The notes below the pieces were generated by a model. The model saw nothing but the letters and a program-made list of their open reading frames with translations. It made no database searches and was not told where the DNA came from. The position numbers and the translations under genes were made by a program. A DNA stretch of 64,000 nucleotides from positions 4,340,001 to 4,404,000 of the forward strand of contig NZ_CP054212.1 of assembly GCF_013285385.1 (NCBI RefSeq). Direction: 5' to 3'. Shown in pieces: positions 1 to 8,667 of the stretch (positions within the stretch are counted from its first letter, which is position 1; each line of letters begins with the position of its first letter). Source of the stretch: Paramixta manurensis. Its GTDB lineage: Bacteria > Pseudomonadota > Gammaproteobacteria > Enterobacterales > Enterobacteriaceae.

Positions 1-2
1 AT

Positions 3-1931
3 CCCTTAGGAGAAGTACTATTTCACGCCTTGCCGATACTCCTACGTCAGGGGAAACCGGCACGCGAAGCACCGCTTTGGCAGTGGTTTATTACCGAAAC
101 GGGGCGCGAAACTGCGCCGGAAAGCCTGAAAAGAGCCCCACGCCAACAACAAGCTTTAGCCGCATTACGCCAGCGGCCATTGTATCGGCATGAAATTGCT
201 CAACACCAGTTAACTGACGCAATGTTGCAAGCTTTACGCGCCAAAGGCCTATGCGATCTGCGCGAACACCCGCGCACGCAAACCGATTGGCGAACAGCGT
301 TCACGGTTAACGGCGAGCGCTTACGGCTCAATACCGAACAAGCCACCGCCGTAGGCGCAATTCGCAGCGAAGACGATCGCTTTTCCACTTGGTTGCTGGC
401 TGGGATTACCGGTTCAGGTAAAACCGAAGTCTATTTAAGCGTGCTAGAAAACGTGTTGAGCAGTGGTCGTCAGGCGTTGGTGTTAGTACCCGAAATCGGC
501 TTAACGCCTCAAACGATCGCCCGCTTTCGTGAACGTTTCTCCGCGCCGATCGATGTCTTGCATTCGGGTTTAAATGATAATGAGCGTCTGGCGGTTTGGT
601 TACGCGCCAGTCGTGGCGAAAATGCGATTGTTATTGGCACCCGGTCTGCGCTATTCACGCCTTTCCTGCGCCCGGGGGTAATCGTTATTGATGAAGAACA
701 TGATAGTTCTTACAAACAGCAGGAAGGCTGGCGCTATCATGCCCGTGATTTGGCCGTGTTACGCGCACGCGAAGAGAACATTCCCATCATCATGGGGAGC
801 GCCACCCCGGCGCTGGAAAGTTTACAAAACGTTCAGTCGGGCAAATACCGCCAGCTAAACCTCAGTAAACGCGCCGGTAACGCGCGCCAGGCGACCCAAC
901 AGCTTATTGATTTAAAAGGCGTTAAACTTAGAGATGGCCTTTCTCCTGCCTTGATCCAAAAGATGCGTCAGCATCTACAGGCAAACAATCAAGTGTTATT
1001 GTTTCTGAACCGGCGAGGCTTCGCGCCAGCGCTCCTCTGTCATGAGTGCGGCTGGGCCGCCGAATGCCAACGCTGCGATCGCTACTACACACTTCATCAG
1101 CAACAACGTCAGTTGCGTTGCCATCACTGCGACAGCCAGCGCCCCCTTCCTCATCAATGCCCGCAGTGCGGCTCCACACACCTTATTCCGGTCGGCGTTG
1201 GCACCGAACAGCTTGAACAAAACCTTGGCACGCTGTTTCCTGATATTCCGCTTTCGCGCATTGATCGCGATACCACCAGCCGAAAAGGCGCGCTGGAAAA
1301 ACATCTTGCCGACGTGCATCGCGGGGGCGCACGCATCTTGATCGGCACGCAAATGTTAGCAAAAGGACACCACTTCCCGGATGTCACGCTGGTTTCGTTG
1401 CTGGATGTCGATGGCGCGCTATTTTCCGCCGATTTTCGTGCCGCGGAACGTTTTGCTCAGCTTTATACGCAAGTCGCCGGACGCGCCGGTCGTGCGGGTA
1501 AACAGGGTGAAGTATTATTACAGACGCATCACCCCGATCACCCCCTACTGCAAACGCTGCTATATCAAGGCTATGATGCGTTTGCCCGCCAAACGCTGGC
1601 CGAGCGCAAGGCGGTTTTTTTACCCCCTTATACCAGCCATGCGTTATTTCGCGCCGACGACCATGATAATCAACAGGCCGCTGCCTTTCTGCACCAGCTA
1701 CGCAATCTATTGGAGTCCAGCCCGTTAAAAGATGAGGCGCTATGGATCATGGGGCCGGTACCTTCGTTGCAGGCTAAACGTAGCGGGCGCTATCGCTGGC
1801 AGCTCTTAGTCCAGCATCCTTCACGCTCACGACTTCAACATTTACTGACTGCCAGCCTGGCTTTGATAAATACGCTGCCGCAGGCACGTAAGGTGAAGTG
1901 GACGCTGGATATCGACCCGACTGAGAGCTAA
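3..1931 (+). CDS. priA: Primosomal protein N' (PriA) helicase, 5' truncated
   Basis: PriA is a 3'-5' superfamily 2 DNA helicase that reloads DnaB at stalled forks and D-loops. The frame is open to the window edge, so the first ~90 residues of a ~730-residue protein are missing; 642 codons are visible. Seen in the sequence: Walker A (GSGKT) near base 410, a DEEH Walker B box near base 690, and eight zinc-binding cysteines as four CxxC pairs between bases 1040 and 1180 (CHEC, CQRC, CHHC, CPQC). The C-terminal helicase motifs include the QVAGRAGR box. cytR follows on the same strand, as in E. coli. Confidence 0.97.
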   Translation, partial: PLGEVLFHALPILLRQGKPAREAPLWQWFITETGRETAPESLKRAPRQQQALAALRQRPLYRHEIAQHQLTDAMLQALRAKGLCDLREHPRTQTDWRTAFTVNGERLRLNTEQATAVGAIRSEDDRFSTWLLAGITGSGKTEVYLSVLENVLSSGRQALVLVPEIGLTPQTIARFRERFSAPIDVLHSGLNDNERLAVWLRASRGENAIVIGTRSALFTPFLRPGVIVIDEEHDSSYKQQEGWRYHARDLAVLRAREENIPIIMGSATPALESLQNVQSGKYRQLNLSKRAGNARQATQQLIDLKGVKLRDGLSPALIQKMRQHLQANNQVLLFLNRRGFAPALLCHECGWAAECQRCDRYYTLHQQQRQLRCHHCDSQRPLPHQCPQCGSTHLIPVGVGTEQLEQNLGTLFPDIPLSRIDRDTTSRKGALEKHLADVHRGGARILIGTQMLAKGHHFPDVTLVSLLDVDGALFSADFRAAERFAQLYTQVAGRAGRAGKQGEVLLQTHHPDHPLLQTLLYQGYDAFARQTLAERKAVFLPPYTSHALFRADDHDNQQAAAFLHQLRNLLESSPLKDEALWIMGPVPSLQAKRSGRYRWQLLVQHPSRSRLQHLLTASLALINTLPQARKVKWTLDIDPTES

Positions 1932-2141
1932 AGCCGCGTTCCGGCGGTAAGGTTCTGCGAGATAGATCGAAAAAAGTCGCACAAGTCACAATTTTTATGC
2001 AAATTAAGTAACGGCTTAACGTCGCAATCTGTTAAGAATGTGATGGCCGTCAGCTATTGGTACCGATCCCAGGCGCGGCATAACCATTACCAAAACATAA
2101 TCCGTTGGTCAGGCCGGCGAAACCGGCGTGAGGAGATAGCG

Positions 2142-3176
2142 TTGGAGCACAATCAAGAGTCGACGACCGCCACCATGAAGGATGTGGCTGAACGCGCGGG
2201 CGTCTCTACTGCGACCGTATCGCGCGCGTTGATGAACCCGGAAAAGGTTTCCGCCGTCACCCGTCAGAAGGTGGAGCAGGCGGTTATTGATACCGGATAT
2301 TCACCGCACGCGCTGGCCCGCAATGCGAAACGCAGCGAGTCGCGAACCATCATGGTGATAGTGCCCGATATCTGCGATCCCTTTTTTAGTGAGATGATCC
2401 GTGGCGTGGAAGTCACTGCGGCAAAACAGGGTTACCTGGTACTGATCGGTGACTGTGCCCACCAAAACCAACAAGAAAAGTCATTTATGAACCTTATGCT
2501 AACCCGGCAGATTGACGGCATGGTGCTGCTGGGGTCGCAGGTTCCTTTTGATACCGGCGTGGAAGAGCAGCGCAATCTTCCTCCCATGGTGATGGCGAAT
2601 GAATTCGCGCCGGAGTTGGAACTGCCGACGGTTCATATAGATAACCTAACTGCGGCCTTTGAAGCGGTTAATCATCTTTGGCAGCTTGGTCATCGTCGCA
2701 TTGCCTGCATTGCCGGCCCGGAAGAGATGCCGCTCTGCCATTATCGTCTACAAGGCTATATTCAGGCGCTGCGCCGCAACGGGCTGACCATTGACCCTGA
2801 ATATATTGTTCGCGGTGATTTTACCTTCGAAGCAGGCTGTACCGCCTTCAGGCGATTAATGGCGCTGCCAAACCCGCCTGACGCGCTGTTTTGCCATAGC
2901 GATATCATGGCGCTTGGCGCAATGTCACAAGCCAAGAGCTTAGGTTTGCGTGTTCCACAGGATATTTCGCTGGTGGGCTTTGATGATATTGAGTTATCAC
3001 GCTACAGCGATCCGCAGCTTACTACCGTTGCGCAACCGCGTTTCGATATTGGCCGCGAAGCGATGTTGCTACTTTTAGAGCAGTTACAAGGTAAAACCGT
3101 CAGTAGCGGCTCCCGGCTGTTGGATTTTGAGCTAAAGGTACGTGGTAGTACCGCCAGAACGGCAAAAAGTGAGTAA
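2142..3176 (+). CDS. cytR: Transcriptional repressor CytR (LacI family)
   Basis: LacI/GalR-family repressor of nucleoside uptake and catabolism genes, acting with CRP and relieved by cytidine. The N-terminal LacI helix-turn-helix reads MKDVAERAGVSTATVSRAL; a periplasmic-binding-protein-like effector domain follows (VIVPDICDPFFSEMIRG, then the conserved FCHSDIMALGA segment). I place the start at TTG 2142, six bases after AGGAG (2131-2135). This gives 344 residues against 341 in E. coli; the frame stays open further upstream to ATG 2040 but that part has no family similarity. The gap from priA (1932-2141) shows no operator I would defend. Confidence 0.95.
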   Translation: MEHNQESTTATMKDVAERAGVSTATVSRALMNPEKVSAVTRQKVEQAVIDTGYSPHALARNAKRSESRTIMVIVPDICDPFFSEMIRGVEVTAAKQGYLVLIGDCAHQNQQEKSFMNLMLTRQIDGMVLLGSQVPFDTGVEEQRNLPPMVMANEFAPELELPTVHIDNLTAAFEAVNHLWQLGHRRIACIAGPEEMPLCHYRLQGYIQALRRNGLTIDPEYIVRGDFTFEAGCTAFRRLMALPNPPDALFCHSDIMALGAMSQAKSLGLRVPQDISLVGFDDIELSRYSDPQLTTVAQPRFDIGREAMLLLLEQLQGKTVSSGSRLLDFELKVRGSTARTAKSE

Positions 3177-3351
3177 TCGCAGTGACAAAGTAAGTTTCAG
3201 CAGATTCTTAGATGACTCTTCGCTGGTCAAACTTCCGGCCCTTGAGTAACATGGCGGGCTAATCGCCGGGCGTATACAGCGTAAAAATTACGCCTCCATC
3301 GCAAATTTTTGTCCGGTATGCTTTTTCTTATTCGATATTAGCGGAACGATA

Positions 3352-4233
3352 GTGGCACAAAAAGATTATGTAGGCCGCGGGCGTTCGACAGGGACGCGTC
3401 GCAAAAAAAGTAACAGCCGCAGCAAAAAGCGTAATAGCGGATCCGGCGTCTCGAAAATAATGATGGTCCTGGCCGTTGCGGTTCTGGTGACGTTTGTCGG
3501 CGGGCTTTGGTTTATTGCCCATCATAAAAAAGAGGACACGCCGGAGATCCCCAATCATAAAGCGGTGGGTAACGGTTTACCGCCCAAACCCGAAGAACGC
3601 TGGAAATACATCAAAGAGCTGGAAAACCGCCAGATGACGGTTCCCACGCCGACGGAGCCTTCCGCCGGTGGCGTTCAGTCTCAAACGCAGCTTACCGATG
3701 AACAGCGTCAGTTGTTAGAACAAATGCAGGCGGATATGCGTCAGCAGCCTACGCAGCTCAACGAAGTGCCCTGGAACGAGCAAACACCGGCACAGCGTCA
3801 ACAAACACTGCAGCATCAACAACAAATTCAGCAACAGCAAAACCAATTGCAGCAACAGTCTCGTATGCCGCCACGCGTGCAACAGCCACCCGTCGCGCCG
3901 GTCACCCGCACGCCGCCACGTGTACAACAACCCGCGTCAACGCCGCCGCAGCAACCAACTAAAACGCAGGAAACGGCGAAGGCAAAAGAGACGCCAAAAG
4001 AGAAACCACAGCGCTGGATGGTGCAGTGTGGCTCGTTTAAAGGCACTGACCAGGCGGAATCAATACGCGCTCAGCTAGCGTTTGAAGGCTTCGAAAGCCG
4101 GATTACGACCGGCGGTGGCTGGAATCGCGTGGTTATTGGTCCTTATAACAACCGCGCCGGAGCGGACAGTACTTTGAAACGTCTACGGGGTTCTGGTCAC
4201 TCAAACTGTATTCCGCTCGCCGCCGGGGGTTGA
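3352..4233 (+). CDS. ftsN: Cell division protein FtsN
   Basis: Late bitopic divisome protein that triggers septal peptidoglycan synthesis. Begins with GTG (MAQKDYVGRG). Short basic cytoplasmic tail (residues 1-35), one membrane span (about 37-58, MMVLAVAVLVTFVGGLWFI), a periplasmic segment with the conserved PPKPEERWKYIKELENRQ helix, a long Gln/Pro-rich linker (about 150-215), and a C-terminal SPOR domain that binds denuded glycan (RWMVQCGSFKG to the end). 293 residues against 319 in E. coli, the difference lying in the low-complexity linker. The stop overlaps the -35 of the hslVU promoter. Confidence 0.96.
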   Translation: MAQKDYVGRGRSTGTRRKKSNSRSKKRNSGSGVSKIMMVLAVAVLVTFVGGLWFIAHHKKEDTPEIPNHKAVGNGLPPKPEERWKYIKELENRQMTVPTPTEPSAGGVQSQTQLTDEQRQLLEQMQADMRQQPTQLNEVPWNEQTPAQRQQTLQHQQQIQQQQNQLQQQSRMPPRVQQPPVAPVTRTPPRVQQPASTPPQQPTKTQETAKAKETPKEKPQRWMVQCGSFKGTDQAESIRAQLAFEGFESRITTGGGWNRVVIGPYNNRAGADSTLKRLRGSGHSNCIPLAAGG

Positions 4234-4256
4234 AACCCGTCAAACCCGCCCCATAT
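4229..4256 (+). promoter_or_regulatory. Sigma32 (heat-shock) type promoter of hslVU
   Basis: GTTGAAA at 4229-4235 and CCCCATAT at 4249-4256 are separated by 13 bases, close to the RpoH consensus CTTGAAA-N11-17-CCCCATNT. The -35 lies on the ftsN stop codon. hslVU is a known heat-shock operon, which fits. Transcription would start near 4263, just before the hairpin at 4270-4290. Confidence 0.8.
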
Positions 4257-4269
4257 CTTGTTGCATTAT

Positions 4270-4290
4270 GCTCCGCGCCTGCCGCGGAGC
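4270..4290 (+). promoter_or_regulatory. Hairpin in the hslVU 5' leader
   Basis: Perfect 8-bp stem GCTCCGCG/CGCGGAGC (4270-4277 with 4283-4290) and a 5-base loop, not followed by a T run, so not an obvious terminator. It sits at the expected 5' end of the hslVU mRNA. An inverted repeat stabilising the hslVU leader has been described in E. coli, as I recall; equivalence is inference. Confidence 0.6.
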
Positions 4291-4320
4291 CCTCTTCCCA
4301 CTGCAACAAGGGGTCTGCCC

Positions 4321-4851
4321 GTGACAACAATAGTAAGTGTGCGACGCAACGGCCAGGTAGTGATTGGCGGCGATGGCCAGGCTACTCTCGGCAATACCGT
4401 GATGAAAGGCAACGTCAAGAAAGTGCGTCGTCTCTACAACGACAAAGTTATCGCTGGTTTTGCTGGCGGTACCGCAGATGCCTTTACGCTGTTCGAACTG
4501 TTTGAACGTAAGCTGGAAATGCATCAAGGCCATCTGGTCAAAGCCGCCGTAGAGTTAGCGAAAGACTGGCGTACTGACCGTATGCTGCGCAAACTGGAAG
4601 CCCTGCTGGCGGTAGCGGATGAAAACGCCTCGCTGATTATCACCGGTAACGGCGATGTAATTCAGCCGGAAAACGATCTGATTGCGATTGGTTCCGGCGG
4701 TCCTTACGCACAGGCGGCCGCCCGTGCTCTGCTAGAAAATACTGAACTCGGTGCGCATGACATCGTTGAAAAAGCGTTGGGGATTGCAGGTGATATTTGC
4801 ATCTATACCAACCATAATCTCACCATTGAAGAATTATCGTCCAAAGCGTAA
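4321..4851 (+). CDS. hslV: ATP-dependent protease peptidase subunit HslV (ClpQ)
   Basis: Threonine peptidase of the cytosolic HslUV protease; dodecamer partner of HslU. Start is GTG 4321, seven bases after AAGGGG (4308-4313), giving 176 residues exactly as in E. coli. The frame is open upstream to ATG 4258 but the catalytic N-terminal Thr after Met (MTTIVSVRRNG) fixes the start. GSGG(P)YAQAAA and the C-terminal EELSSKA are conserved. hslU follows after 11 bases. Confidence 0.97.
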   Translation: MTTIVSVRRNGQVVIGGDGQATLGNTVMKGNVKKVRRLYNDKVIAGFAGGTADAFTLFELFERKLEMHQGHLVKAAVELAKDWRTDRMLRKLEALLAVADENASLIITGNGDVIQPENDLIAIGSGGPYAQAAARALLENTELGAHDIVEKALGIAGDICIYTNHNLTIEELSSKA

Positions 4852-4862
4852 GGATCCTAACT

Positions 4863-6194
4863 ATGTCTGAAATGACTCCGCGCGAGATTGTCAGCGAACT
4901 GAACAGATTCATCATTGGGCAAGATGGCGCGAAACGCGCTGTGTCCATTGCGTTACGTAACCGCTGGCGCCGTATGCAGTTGGACGAAGAGTTACGTCAT
5001 GAAGTGACGCCGAAAAATATTCTGATGATCGGCCCAACCGGTGTGGGTAAAACCGAAATTGCTCGTCGTCTGGCGAAGCTGGCTAATGCGCCATTTATCA
5101 AAGTGGAAGCGACCAAATTCACCGAAGTCGGCTATGTCGGTAAAGAGGTCGATTCAATTATTCGCGATTTGACCGATGCCGCCATCAAAATGGTACGCAT
5201 GCAGGCGATTGAGAAAAACAAATATCGTGCCGAAGAGATGGCAGAAGAACGCATTCTGGATGTGCTGATTCCACCTGCGAAAAATAACTGGGGCCAGGCA
5301 GAAGCCAACGCGGAGCCCTCCGCGGCGCGCCAGTCATTCCGTAAGAAATTGCGCGAAGGCCAGTTAGACGATAAAGAGATTGAAATCGACCTTGCTGCTG
5401 CGCCAATGGGCGTTGAAATTATGGCGCCTCCCGGCATGGAAGAGATGACCAGCCAGCTGCAATCAATGTTTCAAAACCTTGGCGGACAGAAACAAAAGCC
5501 GCGCAAGCTGAAAATTAAAGATGCGATGAAACTGCTGATCGAGGAAGAAGCCGCCAAACTGGTTAATCCGGAAGAGCTTAAACAAGAGGCGATCGACGCG
5601 GTTGAACAGCACGGCATCGTGTTTATTGATGAGATTGATAAAATCTGTAAACGCGGTGAGTCTTCCGGGCCGGACGTCTCTCGTGAAGGTGTGCAGCGCG
5701 ATTTACTGCCGCTGGTTGAAGGCTGTACCGTCTCCACCAAACATGGCATGGTTAAAACCGACCATATCCTGTTTATCGCCTCTGGCGCCTTCCAGGTCGC
5801 CAGCCCGTCGGATTTAATCCCGGAATTACAGGGGCGTTTACCGATCCGCGTTGAGCTTCAGGCACTGACCGTGAATGACTTTGAACGCATCCTGACCGAG
5901 CCGAGCGCGTCGGTTACCGTGCAGTACAAAGCGCTGATGGCAACCGAAGGCGTCACCATTGATTTTACGGATGATGGTATTCGCCGTATTGCCGAAGCCG
6001 CGTGGCAGGTTAATGAATCCACGGAGAATATCGGGGCGCGGCGTCTGCATACCGTGCTGGAACGATTAATGGAAGATATCTCCTATGACGCCAGCGATCG
6101 CCATGGTGAATCCATTCTCATTGATGCCGCCTACGTTGGTAAGCATCTGGATGAACTGGTGGCGGACGAAGATCTGAGCCGCTTCATTCTGTAA
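4863..6194 (+). CDS. hslU: HslU (ClpY) AAA+ unfoldase subunit
   Basis: Hexameric ATPase that unfolds substrates for HslV. 443 residues as in E. coli. Walker A GPTGVGKT at about 56-63, Walker B VFIDEID at about 249-256, an intermediate I-domain between them, the sensor-2 region GARRLHTVLE, and the C-terminal tail ending DLSRFIL that docks into HslV. Cotranscribed with hslV. Confidence 0.97.
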   Translation: MSEMTPREIVSELNRFIIGQDGAKRAVSIALRNRWRRMQLDEELRHEVTPKNILMIGPTGVGKTEIARRLAKLANAPFIKVEATKFTEVGYVGKEVDSIIRDLTDAAIKMVRMQAIEKNKYRAEEMAEERILDVLIPPAKNNWGQAEANAEPSAARQSFRKKLREGQLDDKEIEIDLAAAPMGVEIMAPPGMEEMTSQLQSMFQNLGGQKQKPRKLKIKDAMKLLIEEEAAKLVNPEELKQEAIDAVEQHGIVFIDEIDKICKRGESSGPDVSREGVQRDLLPLVEGCTVSTKHGMVKTDHILFIASGAFQVASPSDLIPELQGRLPIRVELQALTVNDFERILTEPSASVTVQYKALMATEGVTIDFTDDGIRRIAEAAWQVNESTENIGARRLHTVLERLMEDISYDASDRHGESILIDAAYVGKHLDELVADEDLSRFIL

Positions 6195-6286
6195 CGCCGT
6201 ATCCATGCACTCTTTGCCGCTGCATTAACCTTAGCGCAGCGGCGCTCTCTGTCTTTAAACTCCAATCAACTTCGATTAATCCCAGC

Positions 6287-6316
6287 GCGATCAAATTCGC
6301 TTTGATCGCCTTTCTT
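6287..6316 (+). terminator. Probable rho-independent terminator of hslVU
   Basis: Stem GCGATCAAA (6287-6295) pairs with TTTGATCGC (6301-6309) around a TTCGC loop and is followed by a pyrimidine tract CTTTCTTC. A second inverted repeat, GCCGCTGC/GCAGCGGC (6216-6223 with 6236-6243), lies upstream without a T tract. Confidence 0.55.
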
Positions 6317-6402
6317 CGCGCAACTTGACGAAGATTAAAACTTCATCAGTTAAGCCCGCATAGACTGTTCGCGTTATCTCTTATTCAATCAGCGATCCTG
6401 TT

Positions 6403-7329
6403 ATGGAAAATATTCAATTGTCAGTCGGCATCAGTTCGTCACGCGCGTGGCTGGAAAGCTTACGTTTGCGCACCTTACCGCTGGCCTTTGCCTCGATTAT
6501 TAACGGCTCTGCGCTGGCATGGTGGCAGGGGCATTTCACGCCGAGTATCGCATTATTGACGCTATTGACCGCCGGGTTATTGCAAGTCTTGTCCAATCTG
6601 GCAAATGATTATGGCGATACCCTTAAAGGTAGCGATACGCAACAGCGTATAGGGCCGTTACGCGGTATGCAGAAAGGCGCGATCACACCGATGCAAATGC
6701 GTTCAGCATTGGCAATTACCGTCGTGTTGACGATTTTTTCCGGCGTATCACTGATTGTGCTCGCCTGCGAAACGTTAAGCGATATGCTCGGCTTTCTTCT
6801 GCTCGGCGCACTCGCCATTTGCGCAGCCATCGCCTACACCGTCGGCAAAAAGCCGTATGGTTACCTGGGGCTGGGTGACCTTTCAGTACTCATCTTCTTC
6901 GGTTGGCTGGGCGTCTTAGGCAGCGAATATCTACAAACACAACATTTCAGTAGCCTTGCACTGCTTCCGGCTACCGCCTGCGGCTTGCTGGCGGCTGCGG
7001 TGCTAAATGTCAATAATATGCGCGACATCGAAACTGACGGGCAGCACGGCAAATACACGTTAGCCGTGCGTTTAGGTGCGCAGAACGCCCGCCGTTACCA
7101 TGTTGCATTGCTAGCCGCCGCCTGGCTCTGTTTCGCGCTTTTTGCCTTATTCACCCGTCAGGGCGTAGCCAGTTGGCTGTTTTTGTTAGCAACGCCGCTA
7201 CTGTATAAGCAAATGCGTTACGTTCTGCGCGAAACCAGCGCGCAAGCAATGCGGCCAATGCTGGAGAAAACGGTGAAGGTTGCATTGCTCACCAACATCC
7301 TGTTTGCGCTCGGCGTAGCGCTCAGTTAA
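6403..7329 (+). CDS. menA: 1,4-dihydroxy-2-naphthoate octaprenyltransferase
   Basis: Integral membrane UbiA-family prenyltransferase that joins DHNA to octaprenyl diphosphate in menaquinone synthesis. 308 residues, multiple hydrophobic helices; first Asp-rich motif NDYGDTLKGSD (about residue 70) and second around NMRDIETDGQHGK (about 208) for Mg-diphosphate binding. The start has only a weak ribosome site. rraA (formerly menG) follows, as in E. coli. Confidence 0.95.
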   Translation: MENIQLSVGISSSRAWLESLRLRTLPLAFASIINGSALAWWQGHFTPSIALLTLLTAGLLQVLSNLANDYGDTLKGSDTQQRIGPLRGMQKGAITPMQMRSALAITVVLTIFSGVSLIVLACETLSDMLGFLLLGALAICAAIAYTVGKKPYGYLGLGDLSVLIFFGWLGVLGSEYLQTQHFSSLALLPATACGLLAAAVLNVNNMRDIETDGQHGKYTLAVRLGAQNARRYHVALLAAAWLCFALFALFTRQGVASWLFLLATPLLYKQMRYVLRETSAQAMRPMLEKTVKVALLTNILFALGVALS

Positions 7330-7373
7330 TCGCGATGTACTTGACCCAAAGCAATTTTTAACAATTGATGATT

Positions 7374-7403
7374 TTGCCAACATCTGACAGTTAGCGATAT
7401 ACT
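7374..7403 (+). promoter_or_regulatory. Candidate sigma70 promoter of rraA
   Basis: TTGCCA (7374-7379) and TATACT (7398-7403) are 18 bases apart, 33 bases before the rraA start codon. Confidence 0.5.
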
Positions 7404-7435
7404 TAGCGCTCCTGTGGCAAACAGACGAAAATCCT

Positions 7436-7921
7436 ATGAAATACGATACTTCCGAACTCTGCGACATCTATCACGAAGAAGTGAATGTTGTGGAACCGCT
7501 CTTTTCGAACTTTGGTGGCCGAACCTCCTTTGGCGGGCAGATCATCACGGTAAAATGTTTCGAGGACAACGGCCTGTTATACGACCTGCTGGAAGAGAAT
7601 GGCCGCGGTCGTATTCTACTGGTAGATGGCGGTGGTTCCGTACGTCGCGCACTGGTGGATGCCGCCCTGGCGAGGCTTGCGGTGCAGAACGAATGGGAAG
7701 GCATCGTGGTATATGGTTCCGTGCGTCAGGTTGATGAACTGGAAGAGCTGGATATTGGCATTCAGGCGATTGCCGCAATACCGGCAGGCGCGGCGGGAGA
7801 AGGGATTGGTGAAAGCGATGTTCGCGTTAACTTCGGTGGCGTCACCTTCTTTTCAGGCGACCATCTCTACGCGGACAATACCGGGATGATTCTTTCCGAA
7901 GACCCGCTTGATCTGGAGTAA
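7436..7921 (+). CDS. rraA: Regulator of ribonuclease E activity A
   Basis: Trimeric protein that binds the RNase E C-terminal scaffold and inhibits degradosome activity. 161 residues, same length as E. coli RraA; conserved core GGRTSFGGQI, LVDGGGSVRRAL and GSVRQVDELEELDIGIQA. A strong bidirectional terminator lies immediately downstream, shared with convergent zapB. Confidence 0.96.
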   Translation: MKYDTSELCDIYHEEVNVVEPLFSNFGGRTSFGGQIITVKCFEDNGLLYDLLEENGRGRILLVDGGGSVRRALVDAALARLAVQNEWEGIVVYGSVRQVDELEELDIGIQAIAAIPAGAAGEGIGESDVRVNFGGVTFFSGDHLYADNTGMILSEDPLDLE

Positions 7922-7940
7922 CATCCTCTTCATCAGCAGC

Positions 7941-7967
7941 AAAACGGGTGCCTTAGCACCCGTTTTT
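7941..7967. terminator. Bidirectional terminator between rraA and zapB
   Basis: Stem ACGGGTGC (7944-7951), loop CTTA, stem GCACCCGT (7956-7963), with TTTTT on the right and AAAA on the left, so it can end transcripts from both convergent genes. Confidence 0.9.
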
Positions 7968-7988
7968 CATGCACTAGCGGAATAAGCC

Positions 7989-8228
7989 TTACACTTCTTC
8001 CATTTTGCCCAGCAGCGCGCGTAAACGCTCCTGCCAGACGTGCTGTTCTTCTTTTAGGTGCTGGTTTTCGCGCACTAATGCATCGCTATTACCTGACGCC
8101 TGTTGCACTTCCTGTTTTAGCGCACCGTTTTGTTCTTTTAGCTCTTCGATCTCCATCTGTAACAGCGTGATGGTATCAATCGCCTGCTGTACTTTCGCTT
8201 CCAGTTTCTCGAACACTTCAAATGACAT
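7989..8228 (-). CDS. zapB: Cell division protein ZapB
   Basis: Small coiled-coil protein that links ZapA-FtsZ to MatP at midcell. Start at ATG 8228 (MSFEVFEKLEAKVQQAI), preceded by AGGAGAGG (complement of 8236-8243); 79 residues against 81 in E. coli. The frame continues upstream to 8288 but without ribosome site or family similarity. Heptad repeats run through the whole chain. Divergent from glpF. Confidence 0.95.
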   Translation of the reverse strand: MSFEVFEKLEAKVQQAIDTITLLQMEIEELKEQNGALKQEVQQASGNSDALVRENQHLKEEQHVWQERLRALLGKMEEV

Positions 8229-8523
8229 TTTATGACCTCTCCTAATCGCAAGGCGTTGATGTGCTAACCGCAAAAAGTGAAATATCACTAAAACGCCGCG
8301 GGTAACAACGATTGTCCGATTGTAAGTAGCCTCTCAGCCCAAGTCCAGCAGCTATCCACCCTGCCGCGCAGTCTGTAACAATTTTCAGTTTATGCTTAAA
8401 GATAGCTACCCATTTTTCGGTATAAATGTAATTTCGCGGTTAACTTTTTGTGCAAATCAAAGCCAGCGCAACGCGAAAAATGATGTTTTAGGAAAGCAAA
8501 AACACGCGAAAACGCTCATTTTT

Positions 8524-8583
8524 TTGACAAGGTACACAAATTTTAAGTTCGCTATTTCTCGTTTATGCTCGTTAACGATAAAT
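8524..8583 (+). promoter_or_regulatory. glpFKX promoter region with GlpR-type operators
   Basis: In the 439-base gap between zapB and glpF, TTGACA (8524-8529) is a good -35 but no good -10 follows at 16-18 bases, as in activator-dependent promoters. At 8564-8583 TATGCTCGTT AACGATAAAT agrees with the GlpR consensus WATKTTCGWT-AWCGAACATW at most positions; a second half-like copy, TAAGTTCGCT (8543-8552), lies 21 bases upstream. GlpR represses glp operons and is inactivated by glycerol-3-phosphate. I did not find a convincing CRP site in the rest of the gap. Confidence 0.6.
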
Positions 8584-8667
8584 TTACAACAGCCCTACAT
8601 TAGATTTGGGTGGCTCAATGGAATGAGACAACGATTAACATTTAACCTCGCCTTCAGGAATTTCATT

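Noticed and set aside
2040..2141. Upstream extension of cytR to ATG 2040
   Set aside because: No family similarity and no ribosome site; TTG 2142 has AGGAG at the right distance and gives the family length.
1932..2141. CRP or CytR operator upstream of cytR
   Set aside because: Only partial half-site matches; none close enough to a full consensus.
6216..6243. GC-rich inverted repeat after hslU as main terminator
   Set aside because: Twelve-base loop and no T tract; the second hairpin at 6287-6309 is better placed and followed by pyrimidines.
8392..8667. Long N-terminal extension of glpF
   Set aside because: This stretch holds the promoter and GlpR-like operator; GlpF homologues start at 8668.
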